Shown piece after piece: positions 43,716 through 55,049 of a DNA stretch of 64,000 nucleotides. The notes below the pieces were generated by a model. That model ran no database searches and was not told the DNA's origin. It saw only the letters and a program-made list of their open reading frames with translations. The position numbers were made by a program, and so were the translations under genes. How positions within the stretch are numbered: the first letter of the stretch is position 1; the number at the start of each line of letters is the position of its first letter. The DNA comes from Megaleporinus macrocephalus (Eukaryota > Chordata > Actinopteri > Characiformes > Anostomidae): positions 43,792,189-43,856,188 of the forward strand of contig CM038720.1 in the NCBI GenBank assembly GCA_021613375.1. Reading direction: 5' to 3'.

Positions 43716-46671
43716 GTCCTAGGTGTAGCGCTGGGCCCTCCACTCCTCTTTCTTCATCCCCAGCCGTCTCAAATCGGACTGCTGGTGGGCTGCAGAGGGT
43801 CCTCAGGATTGAGGTGTCCCGTTCTCCTGCTAGGCCTCCAAGAAAGCCCTTTCTCGCTCCTCCAAGCATCCTTCTATCCCCGGCCTGAGACCTGCGCTCA
43901 CCACGCTCCAGCCCAAGCTCCACGCCGCTTAGGCTGCCCGTCCCTGAATCACTCTGGCCCAGCCCCTCCAAGCCATGCTGCCGCTACCGCCTGTTCATCA
44001 CATGTCACTCCTGCTACAAGTCTACAATCGCCGCCATACCTACAACATGCCCACACATGGCCCTGGGCTTCCCCACAGCCACCATTGCTCCACCCATACC
44101 TGCTGGACCCTGCTATCACCAGTCCGCTGCAAGCTATTCCCTTAATGAGACCACGCATGGCCCCGGGCTTCCCTGCAGCCACCATTGCTCCACACACACC
44201 TGTTGTTGTAGTCAGTCAGGTGGCTATTTCCACAGGATTACCTACTACAAAGTGAGTGTTTAGACTACAGTTTAGCTTTACAACAAAAGCTGGGGGTAAG
44301 ATTTAAGTTGACTGAAAAAATAATGACTGTCCTCCAGTCCTGCTAAACACTGTTGGAAAACTGACCATCAGGGTCACCTCCTCACATATCACAACCAGCT
44401 CTCCTGTCCATTTGTGCCAACTGCTACACCCTCAGTTACATCACTACCATCCAGATGTACCAGCATTGAGATAGCATGGGACTGTTTCAATACACTCCCA
44501 GTTTTCATGAAGACTCAGTCAGAGACTGCCTCAGTCAAAAACTGCCTTTACCTATGTAGTTTCTAAAGCTTTGCCATCCAAACAGATATTCTCTCGAGTA
44601 ACGAGTCCATGCATGTCACCAGGCTTCTCTGCAGCCGCCACTGCTCCGACCACACCTGCTGAACCCGCGCTCTTGTTTCTGGTTTCTCTCCTCTTCTTCC
44701 TTCTCCTACTGCTTTCCTCGCTCCCCTTGGCTAAACTCCCCTTGGCTAAACTCCCCTTTCCTCTCCTGCCCATTCTACCCCCCACCCCTTTCCTTGTTCC
44801 ATCTTCCTCCCTCTTTGATTTATCTCCATCCCCCCCAGCCCCTTTCATCTCCCAGCCCCTATTTTGTCATCCCTGCCAGTCCAGTCCCTGGTTTCGCTCC
44901 CACAAGCCAATTCTCGTATCTAATTCTCTGTCCACAGGTACTGCAGCCAGCCTGACCAAGCCAACAGTGCTCCACCCACAAGGCACAGCCTTCTCCCTGG
45001 CTTTGACGGCTTTCACCACCCCTAACCCTAACCCACCAATGCTCGGCTCTCCAAACCACCGTTCATCCCTTCCAGCTTCACTTGGGGATTTTCCAAGGCA
45101 CAGATAAAAATCTCTCTGCGATTTTGCGCCATTGCATATCACCTTAAGCTCCTCATTCCACCCAGACCCTTCTTTTCATGCTCGGGGCTGCCTTACCTCA
45201 CATAATGCTATGTTCTCTGCGTGCCTTACCTGCCCCTATTTCATCATCCTTCTGCACTCCTTTTTATGTCATCCCTACCCATTCCTTTTTTGTAATCCTA
45301 CCCCCGGTTTCGTCTCCTCCCCGCCTTTTGTCATCATCCCTTCTTACCCAGCTGCAGATTTCACTTTCATAAGCCTGCAGCTCTCTTCACAGGTGCTCTG
45401 CCCTGCCTTTCAAAGCCCAGCGGATGAGTTGGATGATCATCTTTTCATCATCCCCGTTCCTGCCATCTGCCTTTTTTACTAGTACTATCATCAGCTTTCA
45501 GCATGGACTGCTGCCTGTTGCAGCACCGGAATGTTGTGCGCTACTTCCTTTTTTAACAGCCAATGATTGTAATGCTTCCACTCCGCCAGATGCTTAATTT
45601 TCTTATGTGGCCAGCTTTATGATTGGCCCTTTTCCATAGTTGCAAGCTGCCCCAAATTCGATTCATTCACCCAAGCTCTTTCCTGGATCCCGCTTATTGT
45701 TTTATCACCTGGCCTACATCATTTACTTTCTCAATGACTTCTCTTACTCCATACCTCTACCTACCACCAGCTTGTAGCTTCATGCTGTCTAATTCAGTTT
45801 CCACTGCCAGTGCATTCTTCCCTCAGCTGAGAAAATCTTTGGTCCTGCTACTAAGCTCGAGTTTCTCTGCATTGTTCTGGCTTCCGGTGCTCGCCTCTTT
45901 TTCTCTCGCTGCGGGTGGCTCTATCGCTTTGTGTATACTGTACCTTGGCACAGTCACTGCTGTCCTTTGGAGACACAAATGGGCCTGTCGCACAGTCTTC
46001 ACTCAGACAATGTCACAATCACTAACGTAACTAACAAGGACATTCAGAACATTAATGCCTCCATCAGACCTTCACCACATGCAACACCTCCTATTCCGAA
46101 AGCATCTTACCTCTTCCATTCCGACTCCACGACCTCACCATTTTCTTGTAAGAATTAGTACTCCAAGCTATAGCACTTAACACCATCTCAACCCTCCAAA
46201 CCAGCTGGCTTTTTTTAGCATCTCCAAAAACTACAATCAACAGCCTCTTTTCTCATCTTTACTGTATTTACGACTCCTGACTTTATCCTTCCTTGAGACC
46301 TACCTCGCAGCCATCAACTTGTTCCAGAAACTCATTAACGATTCACACTTTCAGTTATTCTCCTACTGCTATTCCGATATATATATATATACACCCCATT
46401 CTCACTCCAATCCAGTGTTGAACAACATTGCACCCACCACCTCCCCATCTCCTTCCCATATTTTATTCTTATCCCAAAGAAAAAAGGGGGTACATCATTT
46501 ATAGACAAGCACCAAAGCCACCCAGAACTCCAGCCCAAGGCTCATTTCTGAGCTTGGAACATGCTAGCAACATTTCATTTAAAACCTTTTATTTTAATAT
46601 TCTTTTCAGTTAAATAAATACTCACGGATACTGTCACCGTCCCATCTACTGTTTAACATACATAGGACAGC
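43716..46671. repeat. C/T-rich unclassified repetitive region
   Basis: Plus strand very pyrimidine-rich. A motif of about 50 bp (CATGG-CCCGGGCTTCCCTGC and AGCCACCATTGCTCCACC) recurs near 44056, 44157 and, diverged, 44612. The proline/leucine-rich open frames (43638-44255, 44571-45107, 45132-45482) look compositional and have no domain I recognise. An L2 3' UTR piece is embedded at 44318-44472. (AT)n occurs at about 46377-46390. Confidence 0.45.
44318..44472 (+). mobile_element. L2 3' UTR module
   Basis: TAATGACTGTCCTCCAG, AAACTGACCATCAGGG, CTCCTGTCCATTTGTGCCAA and ACTACCATCCAGATGTACCA parallel the L2 3' UTR at 29135-29290 and 22799-22965. Isolated from any L2 coding part. Confidence 0.7.
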
Positions 46672-46789
46672 GTATAACAACAATATGATTCCACGCTAAA
46701 ACTTAATGTGTATGTTAGTAACTGGTTCTGTCATCACTTTTAACTGAAGCCTCACTGTAAGATAACTTAACTGTAAGATAACTGGGCTT
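46672..46789. repeat. Downstream block of OR6, left part
   Basis: CGCTAAAACTTAATGTGTAT, TTAGTAACTGGTTCTGTCAT and CTCACTGTAAGATAACTTAA match 32475-32570 below OR4. The block is interrupted by the LINE that follows and continues at 47580. Confidence 0.8.
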
Positions 46790-47578
46790 TTCAAACCTAC
46801 AGTAGAATGTGTTTAGGTTGTCAGCCAGCCCCATTGTCTGGTGGGGGGGTCGTTTGTAGCCTGAGAGGTTGTGTAGGCATTTCCAGATGGCCGAAGGCTC
46901 GTTTGTGGACATCAGTCTGCTCAGCTTGGTGGAGTAGCTCTTCTTTGCAGCTCTGATCTCTCTGTTCAGTGTGTTCCTTGCCTTGTTGTAAAGCACCCGG
47001 TCCCCACTCCTAAATGCGTTCTCCTTGGACTGCCGCAGGTGCTTCAGTTTGGTGTTAAACCAGGGCTTGTCAGTATTATATCTAATGCGAGTCCTGGTCG
47101 GAACACAGATGTCCTCACAGAAGCTGATGTAGGACATCACTGTATCAGTATATTCATCCAGACAGCTTGTAGAGTCCTCAAACACACACCATTCTGTTAC
47201 CTCCATACAGTCCTGAAGCCTCTGTTTAGCCTCACTGGTCCACTTCTTCACAGTACTGACCTCAGGCTTGGCCCACTTTAGCTTCTGTCTGTAGGCTGGG
47301 AGAAGATGGACCATGGAGTGGTCAGATAGGCCCAGAGCAGCTTGTGGAACAGAGCTATATGCACCCTTTAATACAGTGTACCAGTGATCTAGAACATTAC
47401 TCTCCCTGGTGGGGCAGGTAACATGCTGTCTGTATTTGGGCAGCTCACTGGTCCCCAAGAATGATGAAAACAGACTCTGTGTGTTTGTGGTCTGCGCTGG
47501 TGATCTGCTCTGCGAGGGCATGCAGTGCCTCGCACGTGCTTGGTGGAATATAAACTCCGACGAGCACCACCTTATATG
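46790..47578 (-). pseudogene. LINE endonuclease/linker fragment inserted in OR6 downstream block
   Basis: Minus strand: a diverged YIPPSTCEALHALAEQ stretch at the right end in another frame, then TRESNVLDHWYTVLKGAYSS, LGLSDHSMVHLLPAYRQKLK, TDKPWFNTKLKHLRQSKENA and YKRPPHQ. It contains the SDH motif of the endonuclease and the PWF...LRQ linker. Reverse transcriptase absent. A LINE 5' or middle piece alone implies a deletion after insertion. The family differs from copies C and D. Confidence 0.8.
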
Positions 47579-48105
47579 AAAACATAAGGTTTTTTGTACT
47601 GTATTTTATATTTTTCCCTGAGAAACATACTGCATTGTAGTTTAATTTTATCGTAGAAAGTCACAATTTATTTTACATTTTCCAATCAGTTTCATTGACA
47701 ACTAAATTGGATATTCTTGTTATTGTAAGCATATTTTGAGTGTCTGCTACAAGCATCCAGTGTCTGTGATTAAGAGATAAAACATGAACGTACACAAGGC
47801 TAATTTATTTTTGGCAATCTTGATGAGTGTCTCTTAAAGGGTGAAAAGAAAACATTTTATCTTTGTTTCAATAGAAATGAACATATAGAAATCTACTCCA
47901 AAACTCTTTATTCAATGTATATATACAACTGCCAACCAAATAATGTTCTAACTTTATCAAGAATCATTAACTTGCAGAAACTTAAAAGAAAAACAAAATT
48001 CAGAGGCAGCCTGAAGTGACACATTTCAGTTCTGTGTTTTATGCCAGTAAGCCAAACTACAGTTATTGTATAACTTCAATCTATTGCACTGCTTTTCACA
48101 GGAAC

Positions 48106-49068
48106 TTACACTGCAAGCTTCATCTTGATTTGTTTGTAGAGAATTTTAATAGACTGTAAGACCTCCTCTGTCTTCAGAGTATATATGATGGGGTTTAACA
48201 TTGGTGGAATTGCTTGGGCTAGAACTGAATTGAATATTCTAGTATTCGTTGGTACAGCTGCTGTAAAAGTATACATATAAACACTAAAGATTGGTAGATA
48301 AAACATTCCCACTAATATGAGGTGGGAAGTGCAGGTTTTCATTGCTTTCATTCGGTCAGCACCATGTGAGATCTTAAGCAATGCAAAACCAATACACACG
48401 TATGAGAAAGTTATTAGTGTCAGTGGAATGCCAAGAACAAAACAAATATAGGTGTCAGCCATCGTGTAATTAGGAGTATTATCATTACAGGACAGCATGA
48501 TCACGGGGCCATGATCACAGAAATAACTGCCAACTGTGATAGATGTACAGAAGGACAGTCTGGTAACAAGAGAAACCATCAGAGTAATAATAAATACAGC
48601 AAAGAGCCACAAAACACCAATAATCAGAGTCATTGTGGTATTGGTGACAATAGCGTGATACCTCAGAGGAAAACATATAGCAATCACTCTGTCAAAGCAC
48701 AAAGCAAGCAAAGAAAACGACTGCAGGGTCATAAAGAGAAAAACAAAAAACATGCCTGTCAGACAGTCTTCATAAGATATCCACTGGTTCTCACGCAGAA
48801 ACATGTCTGCATACTTCGGAATAAGAGCAGAACTTCCACACAGATCAGACAAGGCCAAGTTAAAGACAGCGATATACTTTGCTGTGTGGAGAGTATGTGC
48901 CAGGTATATAGTACCCATTATAAAAGAATTACCTAAAACAGTCACACTATATACAAAACACAAAAACATGTAGTAATACTTTGAATATGGAACGTTGTAC
49001 AATCCACTGATGTAAAATGCAGAGGGGCGAACAAATGTTGCATTGTCAAAGGAATCAATGGAAGTCAT
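48106..49068 (-). CDS. Odorant receptor OR6 (7TM GPCR, teleost OR family), intact
   Basis: 320 residues, third member of the recent trio; 8 differences from OR5, 11 from OR4. Private states are I4, M191 (ECL2), T202 (TM5 start) and A270. It shares H58, K232, Y266, F268 and A271 with OR5, and D205, F228 and A229 with OR4. All receptor hallmarks are intact (FDRVIAICFPL, FCDHGP, KAMKTCTSH, PPMLNPIIY). It lies 11.8 kb from OR5 because retroelements have expanded the interval. Confidence 0.96.
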   Translation of the reverse strand: MTSIDSFDNATFVRPSAFYISGLYNVPYSKYYYMFLCFVYSVTVLGNSFIMGTIYLAHTLHTAKYIAVFNLALSDLCGSSALIPKYADMFLRENQWISYEDCLTGMFFVFLFMTLQSFSLLALCFDRVIAICFPLRYHAIVTNTTMTLIIGVLWLFAVFIITLMVSLVTRLSFCTSITVGSYFCDHGPVIMLSCNDNTPNYTMADTYICFVLGIPLTLITFSYVCIGFALLKISHGADRMKAMKTCTSHLILVGMFYLPIFSVYMYTFTAAVPTNTRIFNSVLAQAIPPMLNPIIYTLKTEEVLQSIKILYKQIKMKLAV

Positions 49069-49082
49069 GTCAGGAGACTGGC

Positions 49083-49379
49083 CTTAAATAAAAGAAAATA
49101 CAAAAATAGACTCTTTAAACAGTTCATCACACTGTAGATCTTTAAAATTTGAATTACAAAAATTAAGAAATATATAATATACACAACAAATCTATAGCGA
49201 ATGATAATCTTGGTGAAACTAATCAATACATATAAAACTAGAGTACAGGATGTTAACGACTTATCCACAGTAGTTTAATACAGTACCTTCTACAGCAGGA
49301 CAAAACCTTTTAGAGCAGAATTACCAGAGAGATCACACACATTTATAACTGACCTACGTCATACTCGAATAGCACACCT
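49083..49379 (-). promoter_or_regulatory. OR6 promoter, non-coding exon 1 and 5' intron
   Basis: Minus strand: AGGTGTGC (49372-49379), TGACGTAG (49354-49361), TATA-like AGTTATAAAT (49341-49350), donor AAG/GTACTG (intron from 49286), and acceptor TTTAAG ending at 49083; intron 204 nt. Directly above lies an A-run of about 15 bases at 49383-49397, a feature common to all the promoters. Confidence 0.72.
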
Positions 49380-49974
49380 CCAAAAAAAAAAAAAAAACAC
49401 AAATCTCTACAGACAAGTTGGTGTGCTAAACTGGAATACATATGCAGTGATTAAAAAAATAATAATGGAATTTCTCATAAATGAAATTTGCTCAAAAAAT
49501 CAGAACTTAGGACAAAATGATCATCATGGCTGTGTCTGCAATGTAACACATATAGAAGAGAGACACCCAGTCATGTCCAAATTGACTGTTTGCATGAAAT
49601 ACTGCCTGTCAGGCCCCCATTTATTCTTTTTAAAATTAGCATAGCATTAGTTGTTTTCTATTAGGGACAAACATATCATAAAGTATATACTGTTCCTCAA
49701 ATTTACATTAAATTTATATTCTCATAGATGTTTTAAATGTTCATGTCCACCAGGGTGGCTATGGATACTTTTCTGGTCAGCCATGTTGAGTCAGAAATCA
49801 GAAAATGGGTACAAGAAAATAGCTAAACAGCTAAAAAAGCCAATTTAAAAAGTTTTAATCAACTAAAGATATTAAGAATCAGGGAACATGATGCATGTCT
49901 ATAATGATCCAATGCAAAATGAGGAAGGTGGTTCGAAGGCAACAGTTACTCCAGGCATTACAGCTGAAGTGCCC
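49380..49974. other. OR6 upstream flank, shared with OR4
   Basis: 49400-49670 repeats the OR4 upstream flank (34440-34710). From about 49671 the sequence is unique and gene-free until the minisatellite. Confidence 0.75.
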
Positions 49975-51717
49975 ATACTACTCTGGTCGACCAGATAGAG
50001 AGAGAGTGACCATCCTCATCTGGTTAACCCGGATAGAGAAAGAATGACCATATTCCTCTGGTCGACCCAGAAAGAGAAAGAGTGACCATCCTCATCTGGT
50101 CAACCCAGATAGAGAGTGACTTTTCTCCTCTGGTCGCCCCCTGATAGAGAATCACTATCCTCCTCTGTTCAACCCCAGATAGAGAGAGAGTGACCATCCT
50201 ACTCCGGTCAACCCTGGATAGAAGGAATGTAACCACCTTCCTCTGTTCACTCCAAATAGAGAAAGAGTGACCATCCTCATCTGTTCACGCCAGATAGAGA
50301 CTGACCATCCTCCTCTGGTCGACACGGATAGAGAGAGAATCACCATCCTCCTCTGTTCACCCCCGGATAGAGAGAGAGTGACCATTACTGGCATTACAGC
50401 TGAGGTTCCCATACTACTCTGGTCGGCCCCAGATAGAGAGAGAGTTACCATTCTCCTCTGGTCAACCCGGATAGAGAAAGAATAACCATCCTCCTCCGGT
50501 TGACCCTGGATAGAGAGAGAGTGACCATCCTCCTCTGGTCAACACAAATAGAGTGACCATCCTCCTCTGTTCACCCCCGGATAGAGAAAGAGTGACCATC
50601 CTCCTCCTGTCAACCCTGGATAGAGAGTTACCATCCTCCTTTGGTCAACCCAGATAGAGAGAGAGTTACTATCCTCATCTGGTTAACCCGGGTAGAGTGA
50701 ACATCCTCCTCTGGTCAACCAAAATAGAGTGACTAACCCTAACCTTAACCATCTGGTCGACCCAGATACAGAGTGACCATTCTCCTCTGGTCAACCCGGA
50801 GAGAAAATTACCATCCTCTTCTGGTCAACCCGGATAGAGAGAGTGACCATCCTCATCCAGTTGACCCCAGATAGAGAGAGAATGACCACCCACATATCCG
50901 GACGACCGAGTGACCATCCGCCTCTGGTTGACCCCGGGTAGAAAGAAAGTAACCACTTTCCTCTGTTCACCCTAGATAGAGAAAGAGTGGCCATCTTCAT
51001 CTGGTCAATCCAGATAGAGAGTGACCATCCTCCTCTGGTCGACCCTGGATAGAGAAAGAGTGACCATCCTCCTCTGGTCGACATGGATAGAGAGTGACCA
51101 TCCTCCTCTGGTCGACTCAGATAGAGAGAGAGTGACCATCATCCTCTGGTCAACCCCGGATAGAAAGAGAGTAACCACCTTCCTCTGTTCATCCCAGATA
51201 GAGACAGAGTGACCATCCTCATCTGGTTGACCCAGATAGAGAGTGACCATTCTCCTCTGGTCATCCCAGAGAGAAAGTGACCATCCTCCTCTGGTCGACC
51301 CCCAATAGAGAGAGAGTGACCATCCTCCTCTGGTCGACCCCTGATAGAGAGAGAGTGACCATTCTTCTGTGGTTGACCCCAGATTGAGAGTGACCATCTT
51401 CCTCTGGTTGACCCCTGATAGAGAGAGAGTGACCATCCTCCTCTGGTCGACACGGATAGAGAGTGACCATCCTCCTCTGGTCGACTTCTGATAGAGAGAG
51501 TGACCATCCTCCTTTGGTCGACCCTTGTTAGAGAGAGAATCACCATCCTCCTCTGTTCACCCCCGGATAGAGAAAGAGTGACCATCCTCCTCTGATCAAC
51601 CCCAGATAGATAGAGAGTGACTGTCCTACTCCGGTCGACCCTGGATAGAAAGAAAGTAACCACCTTCCTCTGTTCACCCCAGGTAGAGAGAGAGAGTGAC
51701 CATCTTCTCCTGAAACA
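49975..51717. repeat. 39-bp minisatellite, roughly 40-45 units
   Basis: Unit close to GTGACCATCCTCCTCTGGTC plus GACCCCGGATAGAGAGAGA. Units vary in the GA-run length and in the TCGAC/TCAAC core, and some are partial. Because 39 is a multiple of three, the minus strand gives 13-residue periodic pseudo-proteins (MVTLSLSGVDQRR); these are artefacts. An insert of a different phrase (TGGCATTACAGCTGAGGTTC) occurs at about 49953 and 50388, so at least one larger block was duplicated. Confidence 0.95.
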
Positions 51718-52055
51718 TGTTTCATAAATATTCTAATTCAGGAGGAAGTGATGTAAAAGTTTGAACCATCTCATAGGTTCTCTGTCAGAGCGGCAGGTGT
51801 CATTGGCTCTTCTCTGGTAATTTCGGTCATGCAGGCTGACGAGCAGGAGAGGATCAACAGGTCAGACAGAAGGGACAGTTGATCAGCCAGTGGGGATGGA
51901 GCTCTGGTGGCTTCTGTGTGATAGCTGGATTACTGCTCCACCTCATCCTACATTTGGCAAATCAGTCCCCCATCCTGCACCTGCTGAAATGAGTACAATC
52001 CACTATCAGGGAGGTCCATCGCTAGTCAGATCAATTAGACTGTGCTTCAGGTATG
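51718..52055. other. Gene-free interval after the minisatellite
   Basis: Nothing recognisable; short open frames only. Confidence 0.5.
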
Positions 52056-53640
52056 TTTTATCGACATGGACTGGGAGATGTTCTGGGAGGCATGAAATAA
52101 TAACATTGACAAATACACAGACTCAGTCACTGGATTCATCAGAAAGTGCATGAAGGATGTTGCGACCAAACAAACAGCCTGAGTACTCAATCAGAAACCA
52201 TGGCTTAACTATGAAGCTCGTGCAGCCCTAAACACACATACAACTGTTTTCAAACTGGGAAATACAGAGCTGTATTAAAAGGAATGCCCATAAAAGCAGC
52301 CAAATTTAAGTACAGTGTTGGAATCCCAGTTTAACTCATATTAGTGGGCATGTTTTATCTTCCAATCATTGGTGTTTATATTACTCTTTTTATTGCTCTT
52401 ACAACAAATCTACAGTGTAATAGTCCCACTAAAAATTCCTGTAAGGTCTGGAAAACTTAGGGATTTGAATTTGTTAGTCCTTGACAACAGTTGCTTTTTT
52501 GACCATCCTCCTCTGGTCGACCCCAGATAAAGAGAGAATTGGAATCCCAGTTCAACACCACCAACACAAGAAGCCTGTGGGCTTAAACACAATAACAGAC
52601 TTCAACAAAGGAAGTCACTTTATGGATAACATCAGTGCTGGTAAGCTAAATACTTTCTACATTCAACACTCAAGGTAAATCACACCACACACCTGGTAAG
52701 AGCCCCGCTACCGAAGACTCAGACTCCAGGTTCTTCAAGTGCGTTAACATTCTCAAGGCAGCCAGACCTGACAGCATGCCTAGACACATCCTTTAAGCAT
52801 GCTATCAGGAGTGTTTACAGACATCTATCTCATTCTCAGTTGTGCCAATGTAACTGGCCACGACTGTCCCTGGTCCAAAGTCACCCCAAGTTATTACTAT
52901 AAATGACCAGTGCCCTGTTTCTCTGACCTCGGTCATAAATCAAGTGTTTAAAGAAACTGGTGAGAAAATTCTGCTCCTCACGACCTGCCTTGCATGGACA
53001 AACTATAGTTCACTTACTGACAGAAAAGATCCACACTGATCAGCACTGACAATACCCATCTGAACAATATAGAAAAAAGTTCTTATTGTCCCCTCAAGGC
53101 TTGGCATTAAGCTTTAGGGTCTGGGTTAGGGTTATCCCCTCCTCAAGTGGCTCTGCTACATGTCATGCTGCCACTGTAAATACAAATTTGTTCTTAATGA
53201 CTTCACTGATTAAATTAAAGGTTAAACAAATTTCAAAAACCTGAACATCCTGACACACCAATGGCGGGTATTAAAGATGGGCAGAATACCCTCCTACCCA
53301 CTGATCCTTTAATCAACATTAACTGGGTTACTGTAAAGTCAATAGCTTCAATTTCCTTGGTGTTCACGTCACAGAGGATCTTATATGGTCCACTATCACA
53401 CCACAAGGGTACTGACGAAGGCACAACAACACATCTTCTTCTATTTCAAATGGCTGAGAAGGTTTGGCATGAACTCCTGCATCCTCAGGACCTTTTATAT
53501 AATGTGGAGAGTGCTTTATCGGGCTTCATCACCACCTGTTACAGTAAAAGTATGGCTTTCAAGCAAAAAGCTTTGTGGAAGGTCGTGCAGACAGCCCAGA
53601 TTTATACACAAGCCGCTGCCTGAGGACCCAGATAGCAAGC
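52056..53640 (+). pseudogene. Heavily decayed LINE (linker to RT C-terminus)
   Basis: Pieces in order: TDSVTGFIRKCMKDV and NQKPWLNYEARAAL (linker, 52110-52240, with stops); ILKAARPDSMPRHI (RT fingers, about 52750); VSLTSVINQVF (about 52915); LSLVFTSQRILYGP-like thumb (about 53360); and FQMAEKVWHELLHPQ...ALWKVVQTAQIYTQ (C-terminus, to about 53620). The order is right, but there are many stops and frame changes and the catalytic FADD is not visible. A 207-bp insertion splits it at 52332. Confidence 0.7.
52318..52552. mobile_element. 207-bp insertion with exact 14-bp target duplication
   Basis: TTGGAATCCCAGTT occurs at 52318-52331 and again at 52539-52552. The LINE sequence joins across the two copies. 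The insert (52332-52538) has no coding content and ends with GACCATCCTCCTCTGGTCGA followed by CCCCAGATAAAGAGAGAA, one unit of the 39-bp minisatellite found 0.8 kb upstream. A target duplication of this size fits LINE-mediated insertion. Confidence 0.8.
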
Positions 53641-53910
53641 AGATTTGAGCCACCTCTAGCAACCTGCATGTAAGTAAAAAAAATTTTAAAAAGCTCCAAA
53701 ACATACCTTTTCCTATTCTGGCACACACATGACATTGCTGCCAAATTGCAAACTGCACGTTAGCCAAAAGTGGCTCACATGTTAAAAATCAACTCATCTG
53801 CCCCACATATTCCAAAACAAATCTGGTTCACTTCTTGTACAGATACAGCAGAACTGCCTTCATGCAACCTGCATGTTAGCCAAAATAAATGAGGACTGAA
53901 GTGTTGCTGT
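53541..53910 (+). repeat. Chimeric repeat: LINE RT C-terminus joined to an AACCTGCATG-type tail
   Basis: CTTTCAAGCAAAAAGCTTTG through GCCGCTGCCTGAGGACCCAG and ATAGCAAGCAGATTTGAGCC, then a tail with CAACCTGCATGT(A/T)AG and TGGCACACACATGACA. The same junction occurs at 57917-58140, so the chimera existed before it was copied. Confidence 0.7.
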
Positions 53911-54380
53911 GGTCTGGCTGAATTCTGGCCAATATCAACTCTAGGTTATAGGTTTAATTCAGGTTAGGTTGTAGCAGAGACTGGACAGTCTTTATTGTCA
54001 TTCCATTAATGGTGATGTGGGTGGCATGTGGGCTGGATATAAGTACTAAGTGTGGGTCAGAACTGGGCCATGACTAATTTGGTATCTTGGAAAACAGGAT
54101 AGTAGTTCTGGAGTATCAGTCAGTGGACCAATCACAAAACCTCCTTCCTCAATCATCATCATGATCATGTTCTACATGGACAATTCACACCAGTCGAGCC
54201 TCATTCCTGCTCACTCTGTACTTTTTACAGGTACTTCATTCTAGAAACATCTACACCTGCACATATAGACTGACCTCTTTACATCTATCTGTATGACAGA
54301 AAATACATAACAATGTTCTCTCCCCTGTTTAGCCCACTTCTCTTTATTTACCCTTCAACTGCCTTAATAAACTGCACGTT
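53911..54380. other. Gene-free interval
   Basis: No coding sequence or recognisable element. Confidence 0.5.
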
Positions 54381-55049
54381 TTTTTTTTTTTGGCCCGCCA
54401 CCAACCCCCTCTTTGGAGGACTATTAATTTTTTATTATTTATTTCACAACAACAATCATTGTACAGCAACATTTTTTTTTCTTTTCCATATAGATAGGGT
54501 GGGGGGGGTGGGGTCGAATTGGAGGGATTGGAGGGGAGTGAAATGCAGGAGGAGGTGGAAGTGGGGTAAATGATGTGGAACAAATGAAAGAAAAATGAAA
54601 GAAAAAAAACGAAAAAAAAAACATACAAGCGAACAACCAACGAGGGATTGAGGAGTGAAATGTTGGAGGAGGTGCAAGGGGGTAAATTATGTGGGACAAA
54701 TGAAAAAAAAATGACAAACATACAAACAAACAACAAAACCAAAAAAAAACAAACAAAAAAATAATGAAAAACATGTGTACACATATATATCCATTTATAC
54801 CTAAACAGAAAGCAGATACATAAACATAGCATTTTATTTAATAATGTTCACCTATTTATTCATGTGTGTGCGTGTGTTTTTTTTTTTTTTTTTTGGCTAT
54901 TGATTATTATGTTATTTACTGTAGTGTTTGAATTTGATGTTTCCAAATTGGGTTTGAATCGGTGTGTCTGCTGTGTTCTAAGATCTAGGGTTCTAAGTTC
55001 TAAGGTTTCTAGATAGTCTGTTAATAGATTTTTCCACTGAATGATGTTT
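54381..55049. repeat. Low-complexity A/T and G-rich region with a tandem duplication
   Basis: Homopolymer T and A runs, a GGGTGGGGGG stretch at about 54498, and a diverged tandem duplication of GAGTGAAATG...GGAGGAGGTG...GTAAAT(G/T)ATGTGG (about 54535-54600 and 54652-54715). A T16-17 run follows a (GT)n tract at about 54865-54894. Aromatic-rich minus-strand open frames here are compositional. Confidence 0.7.

Noticed and set aside
44571..45107. 178-codon proline/leucine-rich plus-strand frame
   Set aside because: Pyrimidine-rich compositional frame with no domain, next to other frames of the same kind.
50024..51725. Overlapping minus-strand open frames with 13-residue repeats
   Set aside because: Translation of the 39-bp minisatellite; frames overlap each other and shift wherever a unit changes length.
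54344..54832. 162-codon minus-strand aromatic-rich frame
   Set aside because: Arises from A-runs and a tandem duplication; phenylalanine/leucine content is compositional.
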